DNA of 64,000 bases from Acinetobacter sp. B51(2017) (GCF_003711395.1 NZ_PJRJ01000004.1:94559-158558); one strand, 5' to 3'; shown: positions 11,329 through 21,733, numbered from the stretch's first letter. Translations and numbers: made by a program. The notes: generated by a model not told the origin, from the letters alone.

Positions 11329-12555
11329 ATGGCTGTCAAAAAAGCACAGATGATGCCAACTTTCATCTACGATGGTGTTGATCGTAAGGGGATAAAGATT
11401 AAGGGGGAAATTCCAGCACGGAATATGGCTTTAGCTAAAGTCACCCTCCGTAAGCAAGGGATTACCATTAAGACCATTCGAGAAAAGAAAAAAAATATTC
11501 TTGAAGCGTTTACCAAAAAACGGGTCACCACTCTAGATATCACCATCTTTACCCGTCAGCTTGCTACCATGATGAAAGCGGGTGTGCCTTTGGTACAAAG
11601 CTTTGAAATTGTGGCAGAAGGTTTAGACAACCCTGCCATGCGTGAAGTGGTGCTGGGCATTAAAGGTGAAGTCGAAGGTGGTAATACCTTTGCTGGCGCT
11701 CTGCGTAAATATCCACAGCATTTTGACAAGTTATTCTGCTCATTAGTGGAATCAGGTGAACAATCTGGTGCGCTTGAAACCATGCTAGACCGTGTCGCGG
11801 TCTATAAAGAAAAGAGCGAGTTACTCAAGCAAAAAATCAAAAAAGCCATGAAATATCCAGCCACCGTGATTGTAGTGGCGGTGATTGTCACTATTATTTT
11901 GATGGTCAAAGTGGTACCTGTCTTCCAAGACCTGTTTAGCTCCTTTGGTGCTGACTTACCTGCCTTTACGCAAATGGTAGTGAATATGTCAAACTGGATG
12001 CAAAGCTACTGGTTTATTTTAATTATAGGTGTTGCTATTGCGATTGCTTTGATTTTAGAAGCGAAAAAACGCAGTAAAAAATTCCGCGATGCGCTCGACA
12101 AAGCCGCTCTCAAACTGCCGATTTTTGGTGATCTAATTTATAAAGCCATTATCGCGCGTTATAGCCGCACCTTAGCCACGACCTTTGCTGCCGGTGTACC
12201 CCTCATTGATGCACTAGAGTCAACTGCGGGTGCAACCAACAACGTGGTTTATGAAGAAGCTGTACTCAAAATCCGTGATGACGTCGCTACAGGTCAACAA
12301 TTACAGTTTGCCATGCGTGCGACCAATAAATTCCCTTCAATGGCGATTCAAATGGTCTCAATTGGCGAAGAATCAGGTGCCTTAGATGCCATGCTCGATA
12401 AAGTTGCAACCCATTATGAAAACGAAGTCGATAACGCGGTAGATGGCTTAACCTCTATGATGGAGCCACTGATTATGGCAATTTTAGGTGTACTCGTAGG
12501 TGGTTTAGTCATTGCCATGTACCTGCCAATCTTCCAAATGGGTTCTGTGGTCTAA
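11329..12555 (+). CDS. pilC: Type IV pilus inner-membrane platform protein PilC
   Basis: The protein has 408 residues and two T2SSF domains (about 75-195 and 280-400), each followed by membrane segments. It is the inner-membrane platform on which the PilB motor acts. The ATAAGGA ribosome binding site lies 10 bases upstream. Its stop overlaps the pilD start (TAATG), so the two are coupled. Confidence 0.97.
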   Translation: MAVKKAQMMPTFIYDGVDRKGIKIKGEIPARNMALAKVTLRKQGITIKTIREKKKNILEAFTKKRVTTLDITIFTRQLATMMKAGVPLVQSFEIVAEGLDNPAMREVVLGIKGEVEGGNTFAGALRKYPQHFDKLFCSLVESGEQSGALETMLDRVAVYKEKSELLKQKIKKAMKYPATVIVVAVIVTIILMVKVVPVFQDLFSSFGADLPAFTQMVVNMSNWMQSYWFILIIGVAIAIALILEAKKRSKKFRDALDKAALKLPIFGDLIYKAIIARYSRTLATTFAAGVPLIDALESTAGATNNVVYEEAVLKIRDDVATGQQLQFAMRATNKFPSMAIQMVSIGEESGALDAMLDKVATHYENEVDNAVDGLTSMMEPLIMAILGVLVGGLVIAMYLPIFQMGSVV

Positions 12556-13412
12556 TGCAAGACATTGTGTATTTTTTAAGCAACAACCCAACTGCGCTGT
12601 ATATCGTGGTTGGACTCTTCAGCCTGTGTATTGGTAGTTTCTTAAATGTGGTGATTTATCGCACCCCAAAAATGATGCAGCAAGAATGGCACAATGAATG
12701 CCAAATGTTGTTGCATCCTGAACAGCCCATCATCGATGACAGCAAGTTTAGCTTAAGCCAACCGGCTTCCACTTGCCCAAAATGTAAAACCGCGATTCGT
12801 TGGTATCAAAATATTCCGCTGCTGAGTTGGCTTGTACTGCGCGGCAAATGCGGTAATTGCCAAAACCCAATTAGCATGCGTTATCCGCTGATTGAATTGC
12901 TGACCGCAGCCTGCGCTTTGGTTGTGGTGGCAGTGTTGGGGCCAACTGTACAGATGTTATTTGGTTTAGTACTGACTTATATTTTAATCGCGTTAACCTT
13001 TATTGATTTTGATACCCAATTGTTACCAGATCGCTATACTCTGCCTCTGGCGGCTTTAGGTTTAATCGTCAACAGTTATGCGCTGTATACTACGCCCACA
13101 CAAGCCATTTGGGGTTATGTGATTGGTTTCTTATGCTTATGGAGCGTATATTACCTCTTTAAACTCGTGACTGGCAAAGAAGGCATGGGTTATGGTGACT
13201 TTAAATTACTCGCTGCCCTAGGCGCTTGGATGGGCCCTTTAATGCTGCCGTTGATTGTGTTACTTTCATCCGTAGTCGGTGCGATTATTGGGATTATTTT
13301 ACTCAAAGTACGCCAAGAAAATCAGGCGTTTGCCTTTGGTCCTTATATTGCAATTGCTGGCTGGATTGCCTTTTTATGGGGCGACCAAATCATGCAAGTT
13401 TACTTAGGTTAA
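12555..13412 (+). CDS. pilD: Prepilin peptidase / N-methyltransferase PilD
   Basis: The 285-residue polytopic membrane enzyme cleaves the prepilin leader and methylates the new N-terminus. The cytoplasmic N-terminal domain has two zinc-type CxxC pairs (CPKC and CGNC) around residues 75-102. The two catalytic aspartates lie in DFDTQLLPD and GYGDFKLLAALG, the GxGD-type aspartyl protease signature. It serves type IV pilins and probably type II secretion pseudopilins. Confidence 0.97.
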   Translation: MQDIVYFLSNNPTALYIVVGLFSLCIGSFLNVVIYRTPKMMQQEWHNECQMLLHPEQPIIDDSKFSLSQPASTCPKCKTAIRWYQNIPLLSWLVLRGKCGNCQNPISMRYPLIELLTAACALVVVAVLGPTVQMLFGLVLTYILIALTFIDFDTQLLPDRYTLPLAALGLIVNSYALYTTPTQAIWGYVIGFLCLWSVYYLFKLVTGKEGMGYGDFKLLAALGAWMGPLMLPLIVLLSSVVGAIIGIILLKVRQENQAFAFGPYIAIAGWIAFLWGDQIMQVYLG

Positions 13413-13422
13413 GGATCGCCTT

Positions 13423-14022
13423 ATGCGTTTGATTGTGGGTTTAACAGGAGGCATTGGCAGCGGAAAATCTGCAGCAAGTCAATGGTTTGAGCAACAAGGC
13501 ATTTGTGTGGTTGATGCTGATATCGTAGCGCGTGAAGTAGTCGAAGCTGGTTCACCGGTGTTAGCACAATTGGTCGCTGCGTTTGGCGATTGGGTGTTAC
13601 TGGATAATGGCGAGTTAAATCGTCGTGCTTTGCGTGAACATGTATTTCAAGATAATGCTGCACGGCAAACCTTAAACAGCATTACTCATCCTGCAATTCG
13701 TCAATCGATTATTCAGCAGCTTGAACAAGCCACCAGTCCTTATGTGATTTTGGTATCGCCTCTTTTATTTGAAAGTCAGCAAAACCAACTTACCTCACGC
13801 ACACTATTAATTGATGCCAGTGTTGAGCTACAAATTGCCCGTGCCTCACAGCGTGATGGACAAAGCCTCGAACAAATTCAAAGCATTATTGCTGCGCAAA
13901 TGTCGCGTGAGCAAAAGCAAAATTTAGCTGATGATATTGTATTAAATGATGGTGAGCTTGCACATCTCTATACCAAACTTCGCCCCTTACATTTACATTA
14001 TTTAGCCTTAAGCGAACAATAA
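13423..14022 (+). CDS. coaE: Dephospho-CoA kinase
   Basis: The 199-residue P-loop kinase catalyses the last step of coenzyme A synthesis. GLTGGIGSGKS at residues 6-16 is the Walker A motif. DADIVAREV and the LLFES region match CoaE substrate-binding elements. It follows pilD after 10 bases, the conserved pilBCD-coaE order of gammaproteobacteria, and ends at a strong symmetrical terminator. Confidence 0.97.
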   Translation: MRLIVGLTGGIGSGKSAASQWFEQQGICVVDADIVAREVVEAGSPVLAQLVAAFGDWVLLDNGELNRRALREHVFQDNAARQTLNSITHPAIRQSIIQQLEQATSPYVILVSPLLFESQQNQLTSRTLLIDASVELQIARASQRDGQSLEQIQSIIAAQMSREQKQNLADDIVLNDGELAHLYTKLRPLHLHYLALSEQ

Positions 14023-14050
14023 AAAAAGCAGTCTTAAGACTGCTTTTTTT
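14021..14050. terminator. Bidirectional terminator between coaE and the EamA gene
   Basis: AGCAGTCT (14027-14034), TA, AGACTGCT (14037-14044), flanked by A7 and T8. The stop codon of the convergent EamA gene (14034-14036) lies inside this hairpin. Confidence 0.9.
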
Positions 14051-14948
14051 CTGCCAATTTAGCGGCTAAAGGATCTTTACGCCCCATCCAACGCCATGGT
14101 TGCAAAGCACCAATCGCCATTCCCACCAAACCACAAATAATGGCCATACTGAGCGGTTCATCGAGTAAGGGTACCGCCAAAATAGCCGCCATAAATGGCG
14201 CAAGGGTCACAATACTGCCCGCCTTAAATGCCCCTAAACGTTTAATGGCTTCAACATAGGTCAGTGTGGCAATAATCACCACAAACACCCCATGGAAAAT
14301 CGTTTGTAGCAGCAGTTGTATCGGTTCTGGTTCACTTAAATTTTTTGGTAAAAACACTAAGTAAATTGGGATGTAAACAATGGCTGACCAAATCGCCACA
14401 CTAGCCATCGAATGCCAAGCCGACAGTTTCCATTGTCTAAGCAATACACTAAAAGTCCCCCACAACAAAGCGCTGCTAAAAAACAGTAAATCGCCAAAAC
14501 CAAAGGCAACGCCTGTTTCTTGGTACATCAGATAGCTCATACTGCCAATTGCCAGCAGCATAATCAGCACACTAATCCAAGTACTTTTATCAAACGGCGC
14601 TTTATATAACAGCCATGCCATCAGCGCAGTACATAGCGGAATGCAGCCATTTAAGAAAATTGCAGCATGTGCCGCAGGGACATAATGAAAGGCTGTATAG
14701 CAAATTAGGCAATACCCTAAGCCACCAATCATGGCTAAAGTAAAGGCACGTCGATTCCATAAAAAAGCAGTGTCTTTTTTATAGATTAAAATTGGCATTA
14801 AAATCATAAAGGCCAAAGCAAAACGCAGTGCAGTAATATCCCAAGCACTAATTTGCCAATTGGCACTGAGGCGGGCTGTGAGGGTAAAGCCGCCCCAGAT
14901 ACACATGGTAATCAGAACAAATAAATAACCTTGGTATCTGGGTGACAT
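14034..14948 (-). CDS. EamA/DMT-family transporter
   Basis: The 304-residue protein has about ten hydrophobic segments arranged as two EamA repeats, typical of drug/metabolite exporters. The substrate cannot be read from the sequence. It lies 2 bases downstream of the rlmB stop and is probably co-transcribed. Its stop codon sits inside the shared terminator hairpin with coaE. Confidence 0.88.
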   Translation of the reverse strand: MSPRYQGYLFVLITMCIWGGFTLTARLSANWQISAWDITALRFALAFMILMPILIYKKDTAFLWNRRAFTLAMIGGLGYCLICYTAFHYVPAAHAAIFLNGCIPLCTALMAWLLYKAPFDKSTWISVLIMLLAIGSMSYLMYQETGVAFGFGDLLFFSSALLWGTFSVLLRQWKLSAWHSMASVAIWSAIVYIPIYLVFLPKNLSEPEPIQLLLQTIFHGVFVVIIATLTYVEAIKRLGAFKAGSIVTLAPFMAAILAVPLLDEPLSMAIICGLVGMAIGALQPWRWMGRKDPLAAKLAEKKQS

Positions 14949-14950
14949 GC

Positions 14951-15703
14951 TTATTTTCCGTTACGTTGACGACACGCTTCGTATAACGCCATACCTGTCG
15001 CTACACTGACGTTTAAGCTTTGTAAGTTGCCGGCCATTGGAATGTACACCGTTTGGTCACATTGGCTTTGAGTGATTGGACGTAGACCTGTATCTTCTGC
15101 TCCCATCACCACACAAACGCCTGTGCCGGTAAAGTCAAACTCATGAATTGGCAAGGCTTTTTCATCCAACATAGTACCCACCACTTGCACATTAAATTCA
15201 TCTTTAATGTTGCCTAAAGTACGCGCTAAGTTAGTCACTTGAATAAATTTGACTTTTTCGGCACCACCTGCAGCAATTTTACGTGCTGTAGGCGTTAAGC
15301 TTGCCGAACGATCGCGCGGTACAATCACTGCTTCTGCACCCATCGCCGCTGCGGTACGAATGCATGCACCTAAGTTATGCGGATCAGTCACTTGGTCTAA
15401 AGCCAATAACAAGGCCTTTGGATTATTTTTGAGTAATGCATCTAAATCTTGTTCATTTAAAGTGGGATGCGGACGTACTGCTGCCACCACACCTTGATGG
15501 AAGGGTTGACCCGCCATTTTTTCTAATTTGTCGCGGCTCGCTTGCTGTACGCTAATGCCAAACGGTTCTGCAAGAGCCAAAATATTCTTTAAGCGCTGAT
15601 CATCACGACCTTTTAAGGTAAACAGATTCAAAACGCGCTCAGGCTCAAGCTCTAACAATGACTCCACAGAGTGAACGCCATAAAAATATTCTAATTTAGC
15701 CAT
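14951..15703 (-). CDS. rlmB: 23S rRNA (guanosine-2251-2'-O)-methyltransferase RlmB
   Basis: This SpoU/TrmH-family methyltransferase has 249 residues from the chosen ATG. Motif 1 is NLGACIRTAAAMGA, motif 2 VVMGAEDTGLRP and motif 3 IPMAGNLQSLNVSVA; together they form the knotted SAM site. RlmB methylates G2251 in the P loop of 23S rRNA. The ATG at 15703 has GAGG eight bases upstream and is preferred over an upstream TTG at 15715. Confidence 0.96.
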   Translation of the reverse strand: MAKLEYFYGVHSVESLLELEPERVLNLFTLKGRDDQRLKNILALAEPFGISVQQASRDKLEKMAGQPFHQGVVAAVRPHPTLNEQDLDALLKNNPKALLLALDQVTDPHNLGACIRTAAAMGAEAVIVPRDRSASLTPTARKIAAGGAEKVKFIQVTNLARTLGNIKDEFNVQVVGTMLDEKALPIHEFDFTGTGVCVVMGAEDTGLRPITQSQCDQTVYIPMAGNLQSLNVSVATGMALYEACRQRNGK

Positions 15704-15744
15704 GAACGACCTCAAGATTTAACTGTGACAATGCCAAAAACAAA

Positions 15745-15774
15745 AAATCCTGCAAAGTACACCTTACAGGATTT
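15745..15774 (-). terminator. Candidate terminator downstream of ppnP
   Basis: On the minus strand AAATCCTG pairs with CAGGATTT around a 14-base loop, followed by a T-run. It lies between ppnP and rlmB. Confidence 0.6.
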
Positions 15775-15816
15775 GAACAACTACAGTTTAACTGATTCAC
15801 TGTAAAATTGCTTGAA

Positions 15817-16140
15817 TTAGCCTTCGAAGTGACACACGTAATCTAGAGGTTCACTGGTTTCGATTTTAAAACGGCTATTACCTGGCACATAGAAAGATTG
15901 ACCAGCACGGAAGAGTTCGCTGTCGGCACTGTCAGCAATTTGTACACGGCATTCACCTGAGATAATTTCCATACGCTCAGGTGCATGGGTTTCAAATGTC
16001 AATGCCTGAGAAGTCGGCAGAATCACGCCTAAAGTTTTTTTAGTGCCATCAGCAAATTGTACCGTGTGACTCACACATAAACCGCCAAAGTAAACATTTG
16101 ATTTTTTTACTACAGATACATGATCAAACTGCATCGACAT
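15817..16140 (-). CDS. ppnP: Pyrimidine/purine nucleoside phosphorylase PpnP
   Basis: The 107-residue cupin-fold enzyme (formerly DUF1255, YaiE) phosphorolyses diverse nucleosides. Typical motifs are [21 protein letters not shown] and the C-terminal [11 protein letters not shown]. Of the two possible starts, the ATG at 16140 has GGAGA six bases upstream and gives the usual family N-terminus. The longer ORF from 16155 would place the start inside that ribosome binding site. Confidence 0.93.
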   Translation of the reverse strand: MSMQFDHVSVVKKSNVYFGGLCVSHTVQFADGTKKTLGVILPTSQALTFETHAPERMEIISGECRVQIADSADSELFRAGQSFYVPGNSRFKIETSEPLDYVCHFEG

Positions 16141-16217
16141 GCTTTTTCTCCACAAATAGTATGTTGTAATATTCCAATCGCTGTAGTTTAAATCTGCGTC
16201 AACAACTAATCAATTGA

Positions 16218-17487
16218 TCAATAGGGTTGTAGACATATTTTCCACTGCCCTTGTTGTATATTCTGAGCGTAGTGTCTAGGTAAATGAATTTGGATTTTTT
16301 GATTTGCTAAAACCTGAGATTGATACTTACAAATTATTTGTTCCTGCTCATCTAACAGTTGCCAACTCAATTGTGCACCTTGTTCGTACTGGACAGGTAC
16401 CTCAACACATGCTGCTGCGTAGTTACTTCCAACATGAAACGAGGATTCCATTTCATAAGGCATCTGATTTTCAGGAGTGACACAATCTATAGCATTCGGC
16501 TCATAGGCTTGCGAATCATGTGTCATTAAACTTTGTGCAATAGTTGGCCATAAGCAATGCCGCAAAAAATGTTGGTCAATAACACGAGCACTTAAATAAT
16601 CGTCTGTCTTAACATAATTTTGTATTTTTTCTTGAATATCATTAAATATGCCTACACAGCCACCCCACATCCCAGCCAATAACAACTCACTATGGCTATA
16701 ACTGTCACGCATACAATGAAACCACCTGTCACTTTGTAGCCATGTATTCACAGCTTCAGCTTCACGATATGACACTAAAGAATCTGCATCTCGAATAAGA
16801 AAAAATTGCACCTCTGGATCATCTATCACAGCAAAGCGCCACATTAAGCCAGAATAAGCCTGTTGTGCCATATTTACTTGAATCACTTGAGCACCTTGCT
16901 CTTTTAAACGCTGTTGAATTTCCAATGGAACACTATTGTCTAGATAATAACGACAAGTCCAAGCAGGATAAATTTTTTGAGCATACCTGAGGTTCAATAA
17001 TGCAGTTTCACAATAACGTGGATCAGCACCAAATAACGAAAAAGCAATCACATTGCGTTGGGGCTGAGTTGGATCAAAAAGTGGGCGCGGCTTAGAGATT
17101 TTTGTTTTTGCAGCAGTGATTACTTGCTGTTTTTTTAAAGCAACTGATAATGCACCATATTTTTGGCGTTCTGCCTTTAATCCTAAATGATGACACACCT
17201 CAGTCAGACCATCATAGAGATTAATGGCTTTGGATTGCTCAACAAGAGGAATAGCTTGTTGATAATGCTGATAAGCCTAGACGCAACTCTAAATAAGCAA
17301 GATCAATTAATATGATTGGATGATCAGGCAAAAGCTGATGTGCAGCATTTAGCTTTTGGTAAGCTTGTTGATCATTTCCAAGTTGTCGTTGCTGTTTATA
17401 TTCTTTATGTAATGCAGTTAAGCGTTGGTTTAATTGTTGTCTAGTTAATGTTTTTTTTCTTTGCGGCAAGGCTATTGTTGTTTTCAT
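16218..17487 (-). pseudogene. Frameshifted TPR plus glycosyltransferase-like protein
   Basis: Two ORFs are pieces of one gene paralogous to the intact neighbour at 17519-18847. The N-terminal piece (17487-17239) holds TPR-like helices and goes out of frame near 17280. The C-terminal piece continues in another frame down to 16218. At the junction LRL is followed by AYQHY, whereas the intact copy has five extra residues (ERYQE) between the same sequences. The gap therefore equals a 14-bp deletion. The C-terminal half resembles nucleotide-sugar glycosyltransferases and keeps a DxD-like motif in LIRDADSL. Function is inferred only from this; the product is probably inactive. Confidence 0.8.
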
Positions 17488-17518
17488 GATGTCCCTTTCT
17501 CCCTTTATACAATATTGT

Positions 17519-18847
17519 TTAATAGGGTTGTAGGCATATTTTCCACTGCCCTGTTGTTAAAGATTCAGCATAAGGACGTGGCAAGTTCATACGAATTTTG
17601 CCTGCCTCTACTTTAGAATCATAAGCACAAATACTATTGAGCTGCTCATCGACTAAATGCCAGCGTACTTGTTTAGCATCAGGCTCATGCACTTTGACTT
17701 CGACTACAGGGGTTGCTAAATCTGCACCCACATAAAAATAGTGGGCTTTTTCATAATCACTTTTAGCGACATAGTCGGGAAATGCCACTGCATTACTGGC
17801 ATATCCCTGTGAGTCATGCATTAATAAACTACGTGCAATGGTTGGCCACATTTGTCTTAAAAAATACCATTCTTGATCTTTCTTTTGCGTCTGCTGATGC
17901 AATTGCCAGTACTGCTGCAAAATACTTTCGATATGCTTAAAGGGCCCAAAACAGCCACCTAAATATGCACTTAATAACAGCTCTGTATGGGTGGCATAGT
18001 CGCGCATATGATGGAACCAATATTCACTATCTAACCAATCATTGACCGCAGCGCGTTCACGGCGCGATAGCAAGGTATTTACATCACGAATTAAGAAGAA
18101 TTTGACTTGACGATCACCCATGACTAAAAAGCGCCAAAACTCCATAGGATAATGCTGTTGGTTTTGCGGCACTTTTTTGACTTGCGCCCCAGCAATTTTT
18201 AAACGCAGTTGTACATCCATCGGCACGGCATCATTAATATAAAAACGACACGTCCATTCTGGAAAAATATCTTGCGCATAACGCACATTTAATATGGCAC
18301 TTTCACAATAGCGCGGATCAGCACTATCTAAAGCAAAGCTAATAATATTTTCTTCAGGCTCACTTGGATCAAATTCAGGTCGCTGTTTAGGAAAGGTCAA
18401 AATATGATTCTTTTCGACTTCGCGTTGCTTATGTAACAGTGCCAAAGCGCCATATTTTTGTCGCTCTGCATTTAATTCTAGCGCCAAACACACTTCAACC
18501 AAGCCATCATAGACATGGTAGCTCAGCTCACTGGCTGGCATCTCCAATACCTCTAAATAATGCTGATATGCCTCTTGATAGCGCTCTAAACGCAGCGCTG
18601 TAAATGCTAAATCCATTTTCGCAGTGGGATGCTTAGGTACTAAGGCCAGTACCTCTTTCACTGCTTGATGTGCAGTAAGATAATCCGATACTGCAATCGC
18701 ATCACGAAAACGTATCGCCAACTGATCTAACTGTTGTTTTAGCGCAGTTTGATCTGGAATCGCAGCTACGCTTCCCGCTGCTGTCGCGTTGGGTTGTTGT
18801 TTTAATGTTGAATAGGGCGAACTGGAAAAACTTAATTGTATTTTCAT
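17519..18847 (-). CDS. TPR protein with glycosyltransferase-like domain
   Basis: The 442-residue protein has an N-terminal low-complexity segment (1-45), TPR-like helices (about 45-150) and an alpha/beta domain (about 165-360). That domain begins IISFALDSADPRYCES and contains LIRDVNTLLSRRE where a DxD metal-binding motif would be expected. No signal peptide is clear. It is a tandem paralogue of the broken gene next to it, and both end in GQWKICLQPY. In this intact copy the DxD-like motif has become D-V-N, so catalysis is doubtful. I do not recognise a named family. Confidence 0.75.
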   Translation of the reverse strand: MKIQLSFSSSPYSTLKQQPNATAAGSVAAIPDQTALKQQLDQLAIRFRDAIAVSDYLTAHQAVKEVLALVPKHPTAKMDLAFTALRLERYQEAYQHYLEVLEMPASELSYHVYDGLVEVCLALELNAERQKYGALALLHKQREVEKNHILTFPKQRPEFDPSEPEENIISFALDSADPRYCESAILNVRYAQDIFPEWTCRFYINDAVPMDVQLRLKIAGAQVKKVPQNQQHYPMEFWRFLVMGDRQVKFFLIRDVNTLLSRRERAAVNDWLDSEYWFHHMRDYATHTELLLSAYLGGCFGPFKHIESILQQYWQLHQQTQKKDQEWYFLRQMWPTIARSLLMHDSQGYASNAVAFPDYVAKSDYEKAHYFYVGADLATPVVEVKVHEPDAKQVRWHLVDEQLNSICAYDSKVEAGKIRMNLPRPYAESLTTGQWKICLQPY

Positions 18848-18961
18848 ATTTAATTTAATATAGAATTGTTATGTTTTACGTCATCTTAGAATAAAAGTCT
18901 GGCGATGACAAAAGAAAGCTGACGATTTTTTATTCATTTTTTTTGCAGCCTGGATGGGTTT

Positions 18962-20623
18962 ATGCTGACACATTTAACTCTGATCAATTTTGCTTTAGCT
19001 GAACGCCTTGCCCTTGATGTTAACAGCGGTTTTAATGTGTTAACAGGTGAAACCGGTGCTGGTAAATCCTTACTTTTAGATGCACTCTCTGCCTGTTTAG
19101 GCGAACGTACCGACACCAACTATGTACGTTTTGGCTGTGATAAAGCTGATGTCACGGCGGTGTTTAGTTATAAAGACCATAGCCCCGAAGCAAAATGGTT
19201 ACAACAACAAGAACTTGATGATGACTCAGGCGAAATCCATTTACGCCGAGTGATTTTTGCTACAGGTCGTTCTAAAGCATGGATTAATGGTCGTCCTAGC
19301 AGCTTAACTGAACTCAGAGAATTGGGGCGCTTATTGGTACAACTGTATAGCCAGCACAGTCAGCAACAACTCCTTGAGCAACCTTATCCTAAACGTTGGT
19401 TAGATCGTTATAGTCAGTTACAACAACCTGCCCAAACCGTACGTGAAGCCTATCAAACTTGGCAACACACCATTCGTCAGCATCAAGCTGCATTGGATGC
19501 CCAAGCCACCCGCCAACAACGTATGGCAACTTTGGAGTTACAACTTGAAGAACTCGAAGATGTGGTACAGCTTGATTATCAAGACATCGAACAAGAGTTT
19601 GATCGCTTAAGTCACCATGAAAGCATCATGCAAGATTGCGGTTATGCCTTAACTGCCTTAGATGATGCCGAGCAAAACTTAAACCAAGAATTGTCGAGCA
19701 TCATTCGCCGTTTAGAAGATCATGCAGGACGTAGCGAACAATTGGGTAATATTTATAACTCTTTACTCAATGCGCAAAGTGAACTGGATGATGCCACCAG
19801 TAGTATTCGTCAATTTATTGATCGTCAAAGCTTTGACCCAGAACGCATGGAAGAGCTAAACAGCCACATGGAACTGTTCCATCGTTTGGCGCGTAAATAC
19901 CGTAGCCAACCTGAAGAATTAAAACAAGAATATGAAAACTGGCAAGCAGAGCTCGAGCAGCTACAACAGCTTGAAGATCCAGAAACCTTAGCCGAGCAAG
20001 TTGCTTTGGCTGAACAAGATTTTATGCAACATGCCCAAGCCCTAGACCAATTACGCCGTACAGCAGCCGTACCTTTGGCGCTTAAACTCACTGAACAAGT
20101 CAAGCAATTGGCGCTACCTGAAGCACATTTTGAATTTAAGTTTGAGCCTTTAGAGCAACCCAATGCTGAAGGTTTAAGTTTGGTGCAATTACTGTTTACA
20201 GCCAACAAAGGTATGCCAGCACAGCCATTGGCCAAAGTGGCCTCTGGTGGTGAATTGTCACGTATCGCATTGGTGATGCAAGTGATGAATGCTGAGAAAA
20301 CCGATGCCGAGATTTTAGTATTTGACGAAATTGACGTCGGGATTAGTGGCGGTACCGCGGAAATCGTTGGGCGTTTACTGGCAGACTTGGCACAACATGT
20401 GCAAATTTTATGTATCACGCATCAAGCACAGGTCGCAGCCCAATCTGATCAGCACTTATTGGTGCAAAAACAACAAACTGATCCAGCCAGTAGTACCATT
20501 TTTGAGCTGAATGAAGAAGATCGTATTTTAGAATTGGCACGTATGACAGGCGGTGTTGAAATTAATCAAACCACATTGCAGCATGCCAAACAGCTACGTC
20601 AGCTCAAATTCCAACAGCTGTAA
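18962..20623 (+). CDS. recN: DNA repair protein RecN
   Basis: The 553-residue SMC-like protein acts in double-strand break repair. Walker A GETGAGKS lies near residue 30, a long coiled-coil-rich middle spans about 150-370, and the C-terminal ABC signature ASGGELSR and Walker B ILVFDEIDVGISG follow near 420-460. No LexA-like box was recognised upstream; Acinetobacter lacks a canonical LexA regulon, so this is not surprising. Confidence 0.97.
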   Translation: MLTHLTLINFALAERLALDVNSGFNVLTGETGAGKSLLLDALSACLGERTDTNYVRFGCDKADVTAVFSYKDHSPEAKWLQQQELDDDSGEIHLRRVIFATGRSKAWINGRPSSLTELRELGRLLVQLYSQHSQQQLLEQPYPKRWLDRYSQLQQPAQTVREAYQTWQHTIRQHQAALDAQATRQQRMATLELQLEELEDVVQLDYQDIEQEFDRLSHHESIMQDCGYALTALDDAEQNLNQELSSIIRRLEDHAGRSEQLGNIYNSLLNAQSELDDATSSIRQFIDRQSFDPERMEELNSHMELFHRLARKYRSQPEELKQEYENWQAELEQLQQLEDPETLAEQVALAEQDFMQHAQALDQLRRTAAVPLALKLTEQVKQLALPEAHFEFKFEPLEQPNAEGLSLVQLLFTANKGMPAQPLAKVASGGELSRIALVMQVMNAEKTDAEILVFDEIDVGISGGTAEIVGRLLADLAQHVQILCITHQAQVAAQSDQHLLVQKQQTDPASSTIFELNEEDRILELARMTGGVEINQTTLQHAKQLRQLKFQQL

Positions 20624-20710
20624 TGTAAATACACAAAAAGACATTGGTTTATTGGTCGGACTCTAGTAATTTGAATAGATGTACTCACGCAAAAAAGGAG
20701 ATTTGCCGCA

Positions 20711-21268
20711 TTGCCAAATAAACAATATTTGACGCACCGTTGCCTTATTGCCCCACCGGATTTGGCGGATGACTTTTTTGCAAATACCGTCATTTATCTG
20801 GCACGGCATGATGCAGATGGTGCTCAAGGCATTATCATTAACCGCCCATCTGGTATTCAGGTGAAAGAGTTACTCAATGACCTTGAAATCACTGCCGACC
20901 ATGTGCATCCACATGAAGTCTTACAAGGTGGCCCCCTACGCCCTGAAGCAGGTTTTGTCTTGCATACAGGTCAGCCGACTTGGCATTCTTCGGTGGCGGT
21001 TGGTGAAAACGTGTGTATTACCACCTCCAAAGATATTTTGGATGCGATTGCGCACAACCAAGGTGTAGGCAATTATCAAATTGCACTTGGTTATGCCAGT
21101 TGGGATAAAAATCAGCTTGAACAAGAACTTGCCCGCGGTGAGTGGTTGGTCTGCGATGCTGATATGGATTTAATTTTTAATTTACCTTATGCCGAGCGCT
21201 GGGACGCTGCCTATAAAAAAATGGGCCTCGACCGCACTTGGTTATCTTCTGAGATTGGACATGCCTGA
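20711..21268 (+). CDS. yqgE: YqgE/AlgH family protein
   Basis: The protein has 185 residues and the UPF0301 fold. Family motifs include the early [10 protein letters not shown] and GIIINRPSG near residue 37. The start is TTG at 20711 with AAAGGAG ten bases upstream; no in-frame ATG gives a full-length product. Its precise biochemical role is unknown. It overlaps ruvX by 8 bases, the conserved yqgE-ruvX pair. Confidence 0.94.
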   Translation: MPNKQYLTHRCLIAPPDLADDFFANTVIYLARHDADGAQGIIINRPSGIQVKELLNDLEITADHVHPHEVLQGGPLRPEAGFVLHTGQPTWHSSVAVGENVCITTSKDILDAIAHNQGVGNYQIALGYASWDKNQLEQELARGEWLVCDADMDLIFNLPYAERWDAAYKKMGLDRTWLSSEIGHA

Positions 21269-21704
21269 TTTAAACCAACCCCATATGCTAATGGCTTTTG
21301 ACTTTGGCACACAAAAAATGGGCATGGCCGTAGGTCAATCCTTGATTCATAGTGCGAATCCCCTCGCCTTGTTTCCAATGCGCGATGGGATTCCTGATTG
21401 GGACAATCTGCTTAAAATCGTCAAGCAATATCAACCCACCCTTTTTTTAGTGGGTTTACCCCTAAATATGGATGACAGCGAATCTGAGCTTTCTGCTCGG
21501 GCGCGTAAATTTGCCCGTCGCCTACGTCATCAAACCAACATTGAAACCTTAATGGTCGATGAACGCTTAACCACGCGTGAAGCACGCGATGAACTTATAT
21601 CCTATCAAGCTAAAGGTCGTGGTAAAAATATTGCTGCTGACAGTATGGCTGCGGCTTTATTTATTGAAAGTTGGTATCGTGATCCGCAAGGTGTAAAGCC
21701 TTAA
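21261..21704 (+). CDS. ruvX: Holliday junction resolvase-like RuvX (YqgF)
   Basis: This RNase H-fold nuclease has 147 residues from the ATG at 21261. Acidic active-site elements are [12 protein letters not shown] near the start, GLPLNMDD in the middle and [10 protein letters not shown] near residue 100. The family processes pre-16S rRNA ends and has been proposed as a Holliday junction resolvase. A 171-residue version starting at 21189 adds sequence unlike the family and was rejected. Confidence 0.95.
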   Translation: MPDLNQPHMLMAFDFGTQKMGMAVGQSLIHSANPLALFPMRDGIPDWDNLLKIVKQYQPTLFLVGLPLNMDDSESELSARARKFARRLRHQTNIETLMVDERLTTREARDELISYQAKGRGKNIAADSMAAALFIESWYRDPQGVKP

Positions 21705-21711
21705 TCTTACA

Positions 21712-21733
21712 AGCACCGTTAAGGTGCTTTTTT
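21712..21733 (+). terminator. Terminator after ruvX
   Basis: AGCACC (21712-21717), five-base loop, GGTGCT (21723-21728), followed by a T-run. Confidence 0.85.

Noticed and set aside
19825..20418. 197-codon antisense ORF in recN
   Set aside because: Ser/Cys-rich shadow of the coiled-coil coding sequence.
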